Assembly: GCF_000418325.1 (NCBI RefSeq)
Contig: NC_021658.1
Coordinates: 3,534,001 to 3,598,000, forward strand
From: Sorangium cellulosum So0157-2
GTDB lineage: Bacteria; Myxococcota_A; Polyangia; Polyangiales; Polyangiaceae
DNA length: 64,000 nt
Direction: 5' to 3'
The notes below the pieces were generated by a model. That model was not told the origin of the DNA. It saw nothing but the letters and a program-made list of their open reading frames with translations, and did not search any database. The first letter of the stretch is position 1. Every line of letters starts with the position of its first letter. Below are positions 34,969-43,371 of the stretch, in pieces. A program made the position numbers and the translations under genes.

Positions 34969-35269
34969 CTCGCGTGGAGCGTATCACGCACGGATGCGAC
35001 GGACGAGCTCCCGCGTCGCGGCGGGCTGTGCCGCACTCCATCCAGGCATGCGGCGCCAGGCGTCTCGCCGGCCGTGATTGCGCGGATCCCGCCCGGTGTT
35101 GTGACGAGAGACTCCCGCGATGGCCATCCACCAGGCCGGACCAGAGGGTGCGGGGGCGCCATCCGCCCGCCTGAGCCGCCGCTGCTGGAGGCTTGCGGAG
35201 CAGCCGGTCGGGGCGATGCGCTGGGGCGGGCGGCTGGATGCGCAGGGGCGCAGCGCCCCGCGAGGAGAC

Positions 35270-35560
35270 CTACTCGTGGACGGCGGCGTAGCGGCCGCTG
35301 GGGGTGACGATGACGTCGGTGGTGAGCGGGACGTGCAGCTCCGAGCCGAGGTGGCGCAGCTCCAGGGTCATCGCTTCGTCCTCGCGGGTCGGCGTCGGGT
35401 CGCCGCTGGGGTGGTTATGGGCCAGGACGAAGCTGTGGGCGGCCATGTCCAGCGCCGTGCGCAGGACGGTGGAGCGGCCGACGTGGAGGGCGTCGTCGGA
35501 ACCGCGGGCGATCAGGCGCGTCTCGCGAACGCGGCCGTGGGTGCACGGCGGCGACGCCAC
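35270..35560 (-). CDS. RadC remnant 3, open but N-terminally truncated
   Basis: A 96-residue open frame covering only the JAB-like half of RadC: T-R-L-I-A-R-G-S-D-D-A-L, V-L-A-H-N-H-P-S-G-D-P-T-P (metal motif), L-R-H-L-G-S-E-L-H-V-P-L and I-V-T-P-S-G-R-Y-A-A-V-H-E. Full RadC is about 225 residues with an N-terminal HhH-like domain, missing here because the sequence switches to a nucleotidyltransferase fragment at about 35550. The start codon is therefore accidental. Probably non-functional. Confidence 0.7.
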   Translation of the reverse strand: MASPPCTHGRVRETRLIARGSDDALHVGRSTVLRTALDMAAHSFVLAHNHPSGDPTPTREDEAMTLELRHLGSELHVPLTTDVIVTPSGRYAAVHE

Positions 35561-35660
35561 CGACGACGATGAAGTCGACTCGATGCCGGGCGAGCACCCC
35601 GAGGAGCTCAGCGATGTTCGTCGGAGCGGGGATGCGGTTCTCGCGCGCGCCTGCTCTCAC
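35548..35660 (-). pseudogene. MNT-type nucleotidyltransferase fragment, copy 2
   Basis: Identical to the fragment at 34717-34829, again joined to RadC. The shared junction shows the RadC-nucleotidyltransferase fusion predates the duplication. Confidence 0.7.
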
Positions 35661-35799
35661 GGGCGAGCGTGACGAAGTAGATGTGGGCCTGGAGGGTGGC
35701 GACCCGGTCTGCTGGCGTGAGGCTCAGCATCCAGCGGATGAGCGTGAGGTCGACGCCGTCCTCATTGTAGACCGGAGGTGCCGCTTCAGGATCGACCAT
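35608..35799 (-). CDS. Small hypothetical protein, copy 2
   Basis: Identical 63-residue frame to 34777-34968 with the same upstream bases, so both copies share any promoter. Function unknown. Confidence 0.55.
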   Translation of the reverse strand: MVDPEAAPPVYNEDGVDLTLIRWMLSLTPADRVATLQAHIYFVTLARESRRAREPHPRSDEHR

Positions 35800-36005
35800 C
35801 TCGCGTGGAGCGTATCACGCACGGATGCGACGGACGAGCTCCCGCGTCGCGGCGGGCTGTGCCGCACTCCATCCAGGCATGCGGCGCCAGGCGTCTCGCC
35901 GGCCGTGATTGCGCGGATCCCGCCCGGTGTTGTGACGAGAGACTCCCGCGATGGCCATCCACCAGGCCGGACCAGAGGGTGCGGGGGCGCCATCCGCCCG
36001 CCTGA

Positions 36006-36164
36006 GAGGCGACCGAGGGAGGGGAGAGCGGCCGTGCCGAGGAGGCGCGGGCCGACGCCGGGCAGGCCGAGCACCATCTCGAGGAGGGCGGCCTCGGTCG
36101 CGGTCGGCAGCTCGGCCGCCGTCTCGGCGGGGGCGTCGACGGGGGCGCGGCTCATCGGGCGCAT
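36006..36164 (-). pseudogene. Truncated gene downstream of the sigma factor
   Basis: Starts with ATG 36164 behind GGAGG and overlaps the sigma gene's end, so it was its operon partner, possibly an anti-sigma factor. It encodes M-R-P-M-S-R-A-P-V-D-A and about 40 further residues before the duplicated repeat replaces the rest. The frame happens to stay open into the repeat to 35724. Confidence 0.6.
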
Positions 36165-36814
36165 CGGGGCCACCTCCGAGAGCGGGTGAGGGCGCGGGCG
36201 AAGAGGCGGCGCGCGAGGCGGAGGCGGGTGGCGACCGTGGGGCGCGGGAGCGAGAGGGAGGCGGCGATCTCGAGCGAGGAAAGGCCGGTGGCGGCGAGCG
36301 ACAGGATCTCGCGCAGCTCGGGGCGGAGACGGTGGAAGGCGCGGAGGAGGCCGCGGGCGACGAGGCGGGCCTCGGGAGAGGGGGCGGCGAAGGCGGAGAG
36401 GCGGTCCGGGTCGACCGCGGGGAGCTCGTGGCGGCGGTGGGCCTTGTCGCGGTAGTGCGAGGCCTGCCGCGAGGCGATGCCGGCGAGCCAGCGGCGGAGG
36501 GCGTCGGCGGAAGGGAGGGCGGGGGAGGGGCGGGAGCGGCCGGCGCGCAGGCTGCGCCCGGCGCCGAGGAGGGTGTCCTGGATGAGGTCGTCGAGATCGG
36601 CGGGGAGGACGCCGCGGGCGCGGAGGGTGCGCCGGACGAAGGGGGTGTGATCGAGGATCGCGGTGATGTCCAAGTAGACGGCGGGATGCGCGGCGGGAGA
36701 CCCGCGCCTGCCGGGCCATGGCCCGAGCGGGCGTGGAGCGCCGGAGCGGACGCGGCGGCGGGAGGGCGGATCGATCTCTTGGCCCTGTTCAGGGCGTGAA
36801 CGTACTGTTCCCAT
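36152..36814 (-). CDS. ECF-type RNA polymerase sigma factor
   Basis: A 220-residue sigma-70 family protein. Region 2 is seen at about 60-85 (F-V-R-R-T-L-R-A-R-G-V, D-L-D-D-L-I-Q-D-T-L-L), and region 4 near the end (L-R-P-E-L-R-E-I-L-S-L, then the helix-turn-helix L-E-I-A-A-S-L-S-L-P-R-P-T-V-A-T-R-L). It directs RNA polymerase to a small set of promoters. The ATG at 36814 has GAGG upstream; the frame also opens at 36868. Its downstream partner gene is truncated by the 521-bp repeat, so control of this sigma factor may be disturbed. Confidence 0.85.
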   Translation of the reverse strand: MGTVRSRPEQGQEIDPPSRRRVRSGAPRPLGPWPGRRGSPAAHPAVYLDITAILDHTPFVRRTLRARGVLPADLDDLIQDTLLGAGRSLRAGRSRPSPALPSADALRRWLAGIASRQASHYRDKAHRRHELPAVDPDRLSAFAAPSPEARLVARGLLRAFHRLRPELREILSLAATGLSSLEIAASLSLPRPTVATRLRLARRLFARALTRSRRWPRCAR

Positions 36815-36969
36815 GTCGGACCTCGTGTCTGCGGGGTTCGGCCACGCCGCCCGGGGTGTTACCAGCACCCGCGGGCGGCACTATTCGTGGTCCCGCAACC
36901 CTACGGGCTGCCGGCAGGAAGCGTCAAGGAAAAGCACGGTCGGGCCGCGTTATTCTGGACCGGGCAAGG

Positions 36970-37263
36970 GTGTACGCCGACCTGGTGCGAACGCTCACCC
37001 TGGACACCGTTCTGGTCTACATCGCCGCGAACCTTCGGCGTCTACGCCAGAAGCGCGGCATGACCCAGGAGGGCCTCGCGGAGGCTGCCGAGCTCGATCT
37101 CCGGACGTTGCAGGACATCGAAGGCATGCGGCAGAGCGTGAGCCTGGCCGCGCTCGTCCGGCTCGCGAACGCGCTCGATGTTTCACCGGCGGCTCTCCTC
37201 CGGCCCGCGGAGATGCCGGAGATCAAGCGCGGCCGGCCGCGCAAGCATCCCGCCGGCACCTGA
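36970..37263 (+). CDS. XRE-family helix-turn-helix regulator
   Basis: A 97-residue DNA-binding protein. The helix-turn-helix is I-A-A-N-L-R-R-L-R-Q-K-R-G-M-T-Q-E-G-L-A-E-A to about residue 75 (S-L-A-A-L-V-R-L-A-N-A-L-D-V). The tail K-R-G-R-P-R-K-H is an AT-hook-like basic motif. GTG start with AAGG just upstream. It is divergent from the sigma gene; autoregulation is likely. The stretch 37264-37517 after it holds no gene, only a GCGGCCAGACTCCGC element also found at 40613. Confidence 0.8.
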   Translation: MYADLVRTLTLDTVLVYIAANLRRLRQKRGMTQEGLAEAAELDLRTLQDIEGMRQSVSLAALVRLANALDVSPAALLRPAEMPEIKRGRPRKHPAGT

Positions 37264-37517
37264 CAGCCAGCCCCCGGTGTCCGCACCTCGTATTATCGCG
37301 CACCCACGAGCACCGCGACGAGGCACGCCGAAGGCGACAGGGACCCGCGTGGCGACCGCAAGGCACGGCCTGGCCGGTCGCAGCGAGCCGCGCCGCACGG
37401 GGCTCACGCCAGCAAAGACGTGGCGGCCAGACTCCGCGGGGGGTCGGGGTTCGCGCTGTGAGCCTGAGGTACCGGCGCTTCAGCGGCGAGCGCAGGATCG
37501 TCCGCAGCAAGCGCTGG

Positions 37518-38195
37518 TCAGCCGCCGGACGCGATGTGCGGGCCGAAGAGCGATACGAACACCAGACCGGGCGCGATCAGCTCCGAAGCCCGCCTGGATC
37601 CACGTGACTCCCAGAGCTGCAGCGGGACCAAGAGCCCGCCCAGCTCACACTCCTCGACAGTGAGGTCGGGCGCGCTGCTCACACCAGACGCCTCTTCCCC
37701 CAGCAGACCTAGCTGGAAGGGCTCCACCTCGAAGATGCGCGCACCAATCGTCGCGAGGAGACGCTCCAGGCGCACGAGCCAGGCATCCTTCTGCGGATCG
37801 AGAGGGTACGAAGCCCCGAATGCAGCCTCGAGCATCCCGGTGGGAATCGAGAGGTCAATCCAATCGGAGCCCGATTCTTCCCGGATGAGCCACGACATGC
37901 AGCCGAGCTCCACACCGTCGAACCTCAAGCACCCCAGGAGAGACGACGGGTGAAGCACAGGCACGATCGGATCAGAGCCGAACGCGTCTTCGCGCTCCCA
38001 TGGCCCGCGCAGCGCCGGGTGCTGCCACAGCGCTTCGAGCGCGCGCTTGGCACGACGGTCATCTCCTGCTGGCCCGATCTCGAGCGCCAGCTCGAAGTAA
38101 GCGCCCAGCCACAAATCCTCACGGAGGTAGGTGCTGCGATCCATGCCGGTCCAGATCATCTGGATACCGTAGCACTCCACCAGCGCATGCTCCAA
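37518..38195 (-). CDS. Hypothetical protein
   Basis: A 225-residue acidic protein with no signal or membrane segment and no family I recognise. It is rich in Trp, Glu and Leu (W-Q-H-P-A-L-R-G-P-W-E-R-E-D, L-G-C-M-S-W-L-I). Its composition resembles orphan immunity proteins of polymorphic toxin loci, but no toxin adjoins it, so this is only a thought. TGGAG precedes the ATG. Confidence 0.55.
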   Translation of the reverse strand: MEHALVECYGIQMIWTGMDRSTYLREDLWLGAYFELALEIGPAGDDRRAKRALEALWQHPALRGPWEREDAFGSDPIVPVLHPSSLLGCLRFDGVELGCMSWLIREESGSDWIDLSIPTGMLEAAFGASYPLDPQKDAWLVRLERLLATIGARIFEVEPFQLGLLGEEASGVSSAPDLTVEECELGGLLVPLQLWESRGSRRASELIAPGLVFVSLFGPHIASGG

Positions 38196-38250
38196 TGACG
38201 ACGCGCAGGGAGCGGCGTTCGGCCTGAGCGGCGGAGCGCCTTCCGTGGCG

Positions 38251-40056
38251 TCAGAGCGACTCGAGGTACGCCACGAGATCGTCGAGCTGCGCCGGGGCGA
38301 GCGCGGAGACGTCGCCGTGGCGGTCGCCGCCGCAGGCCGGGTCGAACCGGTCGCGGAGCGTCCTCGCGCAGCCGTCGTGCATGAACGGCGCTCGCGCGGA
38401 GAGGCCGATCAGCGAGGGCACCTGGAATGCCTCGCCGAAACCGACATCCTCGTTGAGGTTGTTCGTGAGCATCGGCCCCGCGTGGCATTTCGCGCAGCCT
38501 ACCTGCGGGTCATGGAACAGGGCCTCTCCTCGCCGGACGGCGGCCAGGTCGTCGGGGGGCGAGGCGGGGAACGCCGGCACGCTGTCGAGGAAGCGCTCGA
38601 GGTGCTCGACATTCCGATCGCCGGGCCATGAGCCGCCCATGCGCGAGACGAAGACCTCCCGCATGAGGTGGGTGAGGTCGCTCTGGTCGCCGCTCCAGTG
38701 GAAGGGAGCTGTCTTGAGCACGCCGCCCGCGACCGTCTGGGTGCGCCGGAGGCCGAGCTTGTCGAAGCGCCACGTGTGACCGTCCTCCTGCGCTTCCGGA
38801 TGGCAGGAGGCGCACGCGATGCCGCGGGAGCCGAGCGGCGGTTCGTGGAACAGCGCGTGTCCCGGGTCCCTCACGCTGTCGCCGGGGAGGTCGATGCCCA
38901 CGCGATCGAGCGTGTCGAGATCGCGCACCTCGATCCTCGCCGACTCGCGGAACTGGACGACCAGACGGCCCCGCGCCGTGAAGGCGACGGCGATCGGCTG
39001 GTTCGAGTGCTCCCACTGATTGTAGCGACCGCACGTGCCCGAGGCGTCCTCGCTCGTGATGGTGTCGAGATCGATGAGCTCGGTCGTGTAGCTGCCGGCG
39101 CCCACGACCGCGGCGCGCTTTCCGTCCGGCGCGACCGCGATGTCGACCGGGAGCGCGATCTGCCAGAGGGCCGGCGTCGGGAGCTCGGCTCCGTCCCCTG
39201 GAGTCGCCGAGGCCGGGGGCAGGACGCTGACGGCGCCGTGCAGGATGCCGCCATCGCAGCCGGCGGCCTCGTAGTAGCCCGTGGGGGCGAGCACGACGGG
39301 CGAGGTCAACGCGCGCTGGTGGACCATCGCCGCGCCGCCGCCGGGGAGGGCGACCATGCGCCAGGCGACCGAGGGGCGGTAGTCCGAGGTGATGGCGGCG
39401 TGCGCGCTGAACCACGGGAGCGACCGCCGCGAGAGCACCGCTCCGTCCGGGCCGACGACGAGGGTCTCCGCGGATTTGAACCGGCTGACGAGCAGGCGAT
39501 CGCCCTCGACGATCACGTCGCGCAGGTCGGCGTCGAGCCGTAGCTTCCGGAGCGCGGCGCCGCCCTGGGCCGGGAGCGTCACGAGCTCGCCGCCGGCGCA
39601 GGCCACATGGATCGCGTCGAGCGACGCGTCGTAGGCGAGGCCGCGCGGCGCGGGGCAGACGGCGCGCCGGTCGAGCACCTTCGCCGTCCCGACATCGATC
39701 GTCGCGAGCTCGCCTGCGCGGCGCAGGGCGACGTGGACGCGGCCGGCCCCGTCTTCGACGACGCGTCCGGGCTCGTCGCCGCGCGCGAGGGGGATCGCGC
39801 GGGGCTCGCCGCCGTCGGTGTCGACCACCCAGACGCCGTCGCGATCGGGGTCGGCCGCCACGGCGGTGTGCCCGTCGCGGGCGATCAGCAGCGTGCCGCC
39901 GCTGATGGGCGGCGGGGGCTCGTCGATCGCGGGGCTCGACGGCAACCGATGGGCGGAGTCGTCGGGGTGAGAGGAGCAGGCCGCGACGCCGGCGGCGATC
40001 GCGCTCAAGGCCGCGAGGGCCAGGTGGGGTGTCGTGCGGGAGAGGTTCCGATGCAT
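38251..40056 (-). CDS. Di-haem cytochrome c lipoprotein with beta-propeller
   Basis: A 601-residue lipoprotein (signal to G-V-A-A-C). Residues about 50-400 form a YVTN/NHL-like propeller (V-V-D-T-D-G-G-E-P, A-V-A-P-D-G-K-R, L-I-D-L-D-T). The last 200 residues carry two haem sites, C-A-S-C-H (about 423) and C-A-K-C-H (about 533), in a layout like the MauG/di-haem peroxidase family, with P-S-L-I-G-L-S-A-R-A-P-F-M-H-D-G after them. It probably transfers electrons or oxidises a partner in the periplasm. GGAGG upstream of the ATG. Confidence 0.85.
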   Translation of the reverse strand: MHRNLSRTTPHLALAALSAIAAGVAACSSHPDDSAHRLPSSPAIDEPPPPISGGTLLIARDGHTAVAADPDRDGVWVVDTDGGEPRAIPLARGDEPGRVVEDGAGRVHVALRRAGELATIDVGTAKVLDRRAVCPAPRGLAYDASLDAIHVACAGGELVTLPAQGGAALRKLRLDADLRDVIVEGDRLLVSRFKSAETLVVGPDGAVLSRRSLPWFSAHAAITSDYRPSVAWRMVALPGGGAAMVHQRALTSPVVLAPTGYYEAAGCDGGILHGAVSVLPPASATPGDGAELPTPALWQIALPVDIAVAPDGKRAAVVGAGSYTTELIDLDTITSEDASGTCGRYNQWEHSNQPIAVAFTARGRLVVQFRESARIEVRDLDTLDRVGIDLPGDSVRDPGHALFHEPPLGSRGIACASCHPEAQEDGHTWRFDKLGLRRTQTVAGGVLKTAPFHWSGDQSDLTHLMREVFVSRMGGSWPGDRNVEHLERFLDSVPAFPASPPDDLAAVRRGEALFHDPQVGCAKCHAGPMLTNNLNEDVGFGEAFQVPSLIGLSARAPFMHDGCARTLRDRFDPACGGDRHGDVSALAPAQLDDLVAYLESL

Positions 40057-40689
40057 GAGGCCTCCGGAGGTGGCGGGCTGCTCGGCGAGCGCGAGCAACA
40101 GCAAACCCAGAACGCTGTCGGGGAGTCGACGGCGCGCGGCCGAGCAAGAGCAAGGCGCGTGCGCGGGCGCAGGGGCGCGGGGGCGCGCGGCGGGCCCCGG
40201 GAGGCGCGGGGTTCGGAGGTGCGACGAGCGATGGGCGGCGGCAGGGTGGGTGTGGTCGCCTGGCATCAGTGTTACGGACAGCCACGCGGGGGCAGCGCGG
40301 AGCGGGAGGGGGCTCCGGCGCGAGGACCGTCATCCGCGCCGCCGGGCAATCCGTCACCGCTCTTGCCGCCGACGCTCGGGAGCCCGCCCTCGCACGGGTT
40401 CACCACGGCAGGCCCGCCGGCCACGGTCTCTCCCGTCCCTCGACGTCGAAGTCGACCGTGTGCGCAGGCACGGCGGAGTCGTCATCGGGCCCATCGAGCT
40501 TCCGACCGTCGTGCGGGTCGAGGCATGTGACGACGCCGCGGCATGTGACGACGCGCAAGGAGCGGCGTTCGGCCTCGTCGAGCCGGAGGATGCGGCGCGA
40601 CTGGCGAGCGTAGCGGCCAGACTCCGCTGGGGGCCGGCAGCAGAGACGGCTGAAGCCGAGCCGAAATTGTGGCAGCGTTCACGTCATGA
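40057..40689. other. Intergenic stretch with recombination scraps
   Basis: No gene is supported. It contains two copies of GCATGTGACGACGC (40521, 40541), a 30-base piece (40546-40575) that also occurs at 38196-38225, and the GCGGCCAGACTCCGC element at 40613. These look like left-over ends of lost elements. Confidence 0.5.
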
Positions 40690-40851
40690 ACCACCGCGAT
40701 CGCCCACGAGCTCGCGGCGCTCGACGCGCTCAACCAGCAGCTCGGACAGCCCGCTGCGTCCGCGCCGGCGGATCCAACCGCGACGGGCGGGTCGCGCCCG
40801 CCTGGCGGCAAGCTCCGCGATGGCCTGCCGATCCATCGCCAGGAGTGGTAG
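40690..40851 (+). pseudogene. Orphan 3' gene fragment
   Basis: Fifty-three codons with a protein-like composition (A-I-A-H-E-L-A-A-L-D-A-L-N-Q-Q-L-G and G-L-P-I-H-R-Q-E-W then TAG) but no start codon, since an in-frame TGA lies directly before. It reads as the tail of a gene whose front is gone. Family not recognised. Confidence 0.4.
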
Positions 40852-40860
40852 ACTCGCCGT

Positions 40861-41418
40861 ATGGGACTCTTGACCTTCAGCATCAACGTCACCCTGGACG
40901 GCTGCGTCGACCACCAGGAGGGAATCGCCGACGACGAGACACACGCCTTCTTCACCCGCCTCATGGACGATGGTGGGGCGATGCTGTGGGGCCGCGTCAC
41001 CTACGAGATGATGGAGAGCTACTGGCCGGCGGTCGCCCGCGGCGACGAGGAGGCGCCGCCGGCGATGCGCGCGTGGGCGGTCAAGCTGGAGGCCAAGCCG
41101 AAGTACGTGGTGTCGTCCACGCGAAAGGACTTCCCGTGGACCAACAGCCACCACATCGCCGGCGACCTGCGCACGGGCGTGCAGAAGCTCAAGGACGCGA
41201 CCCCGGCCGGCGTGCTCCTCGGTAGCGGCAAGCTCGCGACCGAGCTGGACCGGCTGGATCTGATCGACGAGTACAAGCTCCTCGTCCACCCCAGGATCGC
41301 CGGCCACGGCCCGACCTTGTACCAGAGCGGGCTGCCCAGCACGCGACGGCTCGAGCTGGTCTCGGCGAAGCCGCTCCGCTGCGGCGCGGTCGCCATGCAC
41401 TACCGGCGCGCGCGCTGA
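40861..41418 (+). CDS. Dihydrofolate reductase-like (RibD C-terminal domain) protein
   Basis: A 185-residue protein of the RibD_C / DHFR-fold group (like YyaP): S-I-N-V-T-L-D-G-C at the start, M-L-W-G-R-V-T-Y-E-M-M (about 40-50), G-V-L-L-G-S-G-K-L-A-T-E-L (about 118-130), L-L-V-H-P-R-I-A-G-H-G at about 140. The fold binds NADPH; the substrate is unknown and unlikely to be folate. Stands alone. Confidence 0.85.
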   Translation: MGLLTFSINVTLDGCVDHQEGIADDETHAFFTRLMDDGGAMLWGRVTYEMMESYWPAVARGDEEAPPAMRAWAVKLEAKPKYVVSSTRKDFPWTNSHHIAGDLRTGVQKLKDATPAGVLLGSGKLATELDRLDLIDEYKLLVHPRIAGHGPTLYQSGLPSTRRLELVSAKPLRCGAVAMHYRRAR

Positions 41419-41557
41419 CGCAGAGCAGCCCCATCGCGCCCAGCTCGCGGGCCAGCGCGTCGTCGGGAGCCTTCTCAGCGTCCTGCCCTACGCGGTCCGC
41501 CCGCACGTGCCCAGGGAAGCACTGTAAGGGGGCAGGAAGGTCGACCGTTCCCCCGGA

Positions 41558-42016
41558 ATGCATACGAGCTTGGGTCGAGGAGCTGGTCGTCTCGTGATCG
41601 CGATCGCCGCGCTGCTGGCCGCGTGCGGCGACGCACACCGTCCGGGTGGGCCCCCGCGGGGCGCGGAGCAGCCGCCCGCTGCCGCCGTGACGCCGACTGC
41701 GGCATCGACGGCGACCGTCGCCGGCGGGCCGACGGGGTCGCCCCCGCCGCCCGGCCCGGCGACCTGCGCTGCCGCGTCGGACTGCGTGATCGTGGCCACG
41801 GCCGACCGCTGCTGCTCTTGCGGCACGATCTCGTCGAGGGCGGTCGCGAGTGCGTCCAACCTGATGATCTACGACGGCAGCGGAGCTTTCTTCCGCGAGC
41901 TCAACGCCCGTAGCCCCCCCGCGTGCCGGAACCTCCAGTGCTCCCCGTGCCCGCCACCGCCGCAGCTCGCGTGCGTGGCCGGCACGTGCCAGGCCGCGCC
42001 GCAGCCAGGCCCCTGA
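41558..42016 (+). CDS. Cysteine-rich lipoprotein
   Basis: A 152-residue lipoprotein with lipobox L-L-A-A-C (about 23), a Pro/Ala/Thr linker, then a conserved-looking domain with C-V-I-V-A-T-A-D-R-C-C-S-C-G and C-S-P-C-P. Such domains are frequent in myxobacterial surface lipoproteins with unknown role. A piece of a near-identical gene lies at 45012-45077, so a paralogue was once present nearby. Confidence 0.65.
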   Translation: MHTSLGRGAGRLVIAIAALLAACGDAHRPGGPPRGAEQPPAAAVTPTAASTATVAGGPTGSPPPPGPATCAAASDCVIVATADRCCSCGTISSRAVASASNLMIYDGSGAFFRELNARSPPACRNLQCSPCPPPPQLACVAGTCQAAPQPGP

Positions 42017-42551
42017 TGGGATAGGTGACCGGCGCCGCGCGGACGGTCACGATGCCCTTGGCTGGGCGGCTACGCCTCGTCCGCCTCGCTGGGGCTCGCC
42101 GCCGTCGCCGCCAGGGCCGCCGTCGGACGTCTCGATCTCGCTGCCGTGACGCCGGGGCTGCGCAGGAGCCGGGCTCGTATGGGCTGCACAGGAGGAGGTG
42201 TTTCCGGAGGATGCGGTCCAGTCCGACGCGCCTGCTCGCTAACGTGGCGTCGCACCTGACGGGCGTCACGCATCAGGTTTCTCGCCTGGCGGGTTCCGCG
42301 CCCGGCGGGTACGTTCGGCGCGCCTGGAGGCCAAAGGTCCCGCAGGTGAACTGGGGCATTGCGCTTGTAAAGACCGGGATACGATCGCTCAGGCGCAGGT
42401 TCCGGCGCATCGCGCCGGGTCGAGCCGGCGCCTGTAGGACATGTCCGTCGGGGCCGCGCGCACCGGCCGGCCCGCCTCGGGCATCGCTCGTGACGCCGGG
42501 GAGCTCTGACGCTAGACTGAGATCGCCGGTAAAGGAGTAGGAGGAAGCATC
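42017..42551. other. Intergenic stretch without a recognised gene
   Basis: About 530 bases. At 42150-42200 there are two units resembling the CTGCGCAGGAG motif of the minisatellite at 46484. Otherwise nothing supports a gene on either strand. Confidence 0.45.
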
Positions 42552-42791
42552 GTGCGAGCCGCCAAGATCCCCATCGTCATCCCTGCAGACCGTCGGGTAG
42601 AGCTGCAGGTGCCCGCAGACCTCCCAGAAGGCCCGGCGGAGGTGATCGTCCTCATCTCCTCTCCGCAAAAGGCTGCGCCACGCGACAAGCGGGCAGCGCT
42701 TGGCATGGATCGAGGTACGGTCCAGATCGCCGACGACTTCGACGCGCCGCTGCCGGAGGACCTACAGCGAGCGTTCGATGGTGAGACATGA
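42552..42791 (+). CDS. Antitoxin of PIN-type TA pair
   Basis: A 79-residue protein: R-R-V-E-L-Q-V-P-A-D-L-P-E-G-P-A-E-V-I-V (beta-rich start), then L-G-M-D-R-G-T-V-Q-I-A-D-D-F-D-A-P-L-P-E-D, a typical toxin-binding tail of antitoxins paired with PIN toxins. GTG start, AGGAGG at 42538, and an ATGA overlap with the toxin gene confirm an operon. Confidence 0.8.
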   Translation: MRAAKIPIVIPADRRVELQVPADLPEGPAEVIVLISSPQKAAPRDKRAALGMDRGTVQIADDFDAPLPEDLQRAFDGET

Positions 42792-43191
42792 GGTTGCTGC
42801 TCGACACACACTGCTGGCTCTGGCTCGTCGCCGACCCCGAGAGGATCAGGCGCGACGTCGTGGAGATGCTCGTCGCAGAAGGTGCTGACGTCTACATCTC
42901 GGCTGCGACAGCATGGGAAATCGTCATCAAGCACGCGCTCGGAAAGCTCTCCCTTCCCATCCCGCCTGCCGAATACATTCCTTCTCGCATGGCCGCCCTC
43001 GGTCACCTTTCCCTGCCCATCGAGCAACCGAGCAACGGCACACCCTCCAGGTCGCCGGACTTCCCCCGCATCACAAGGATCCATTTGACCGGATCTTGGT
43101 CGCGCAGGCCCAGGTCGAGGACATCCAGCTCGTCACCGCCGATCGGCTCATGGCGCCCTACGATGTCCGCGCGATCTGGGCAGATGCATGA
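42788..43191 (+). pseudogene. PIN-domain toxin, frameshifted by an 8-bp duplication
   Basis: Starts as a canonical VapC-like PIN ribonuclease: M-R-L-L-L-D-T-H-C-W-L-W (Asp6), S-A-A-T-A-W-E-I (Glu) and L-S-L-P-I-E. There GAGCAACC GAGCAACG (43022-43037) is an 8-base tandem duplication. Removing one unit restores Q-R-H-T-L-Q-V-A-G-L-P, D-P-F-D-R-I-L-V-A-Q-A and V-T-A-D-R-L-M and the natural stop at 43191. In the present sequence the product diverges and runs to 43273, losing the last acidic residues needed for catalysis. Confidence 0.85.
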
Positions 43192-43371
43192 TCGTGCTGG
43201 GATCAAGGTATGCGTCGATCGATATATGGTGTCATTCCATCGAGACTCCGCCCAGCAGGGGCACTGCACTTGACGGCCTCCGGGCGAGACGACCGTGGTC
43301 GCGACGACGTCGGCCCGGATCCGCGAGGCGATGGAGCTCCTCGGCATCGGCGCGTTGGCACGCGCGCCTCG

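Larger units (their letters stand above)
34655..35175 (+). repeat. 521-bp direct repeat, copy 1
   Basis: Identical, as far as I can follow it base by base, to 35486-36006 (offset 831). It contains a RadC scrap, a truncated nucleotidyltransferase start and a small gene. Confidence 0.9.
35486..36006 (+). repeat. 521-bp direct repeat, copy 2
   Basis: Second copy of 34655-35175. Its right end cuts into the gene that follows the sigma factor, and its left end lies inside RadC remnant 3. Confidence 0.9.
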
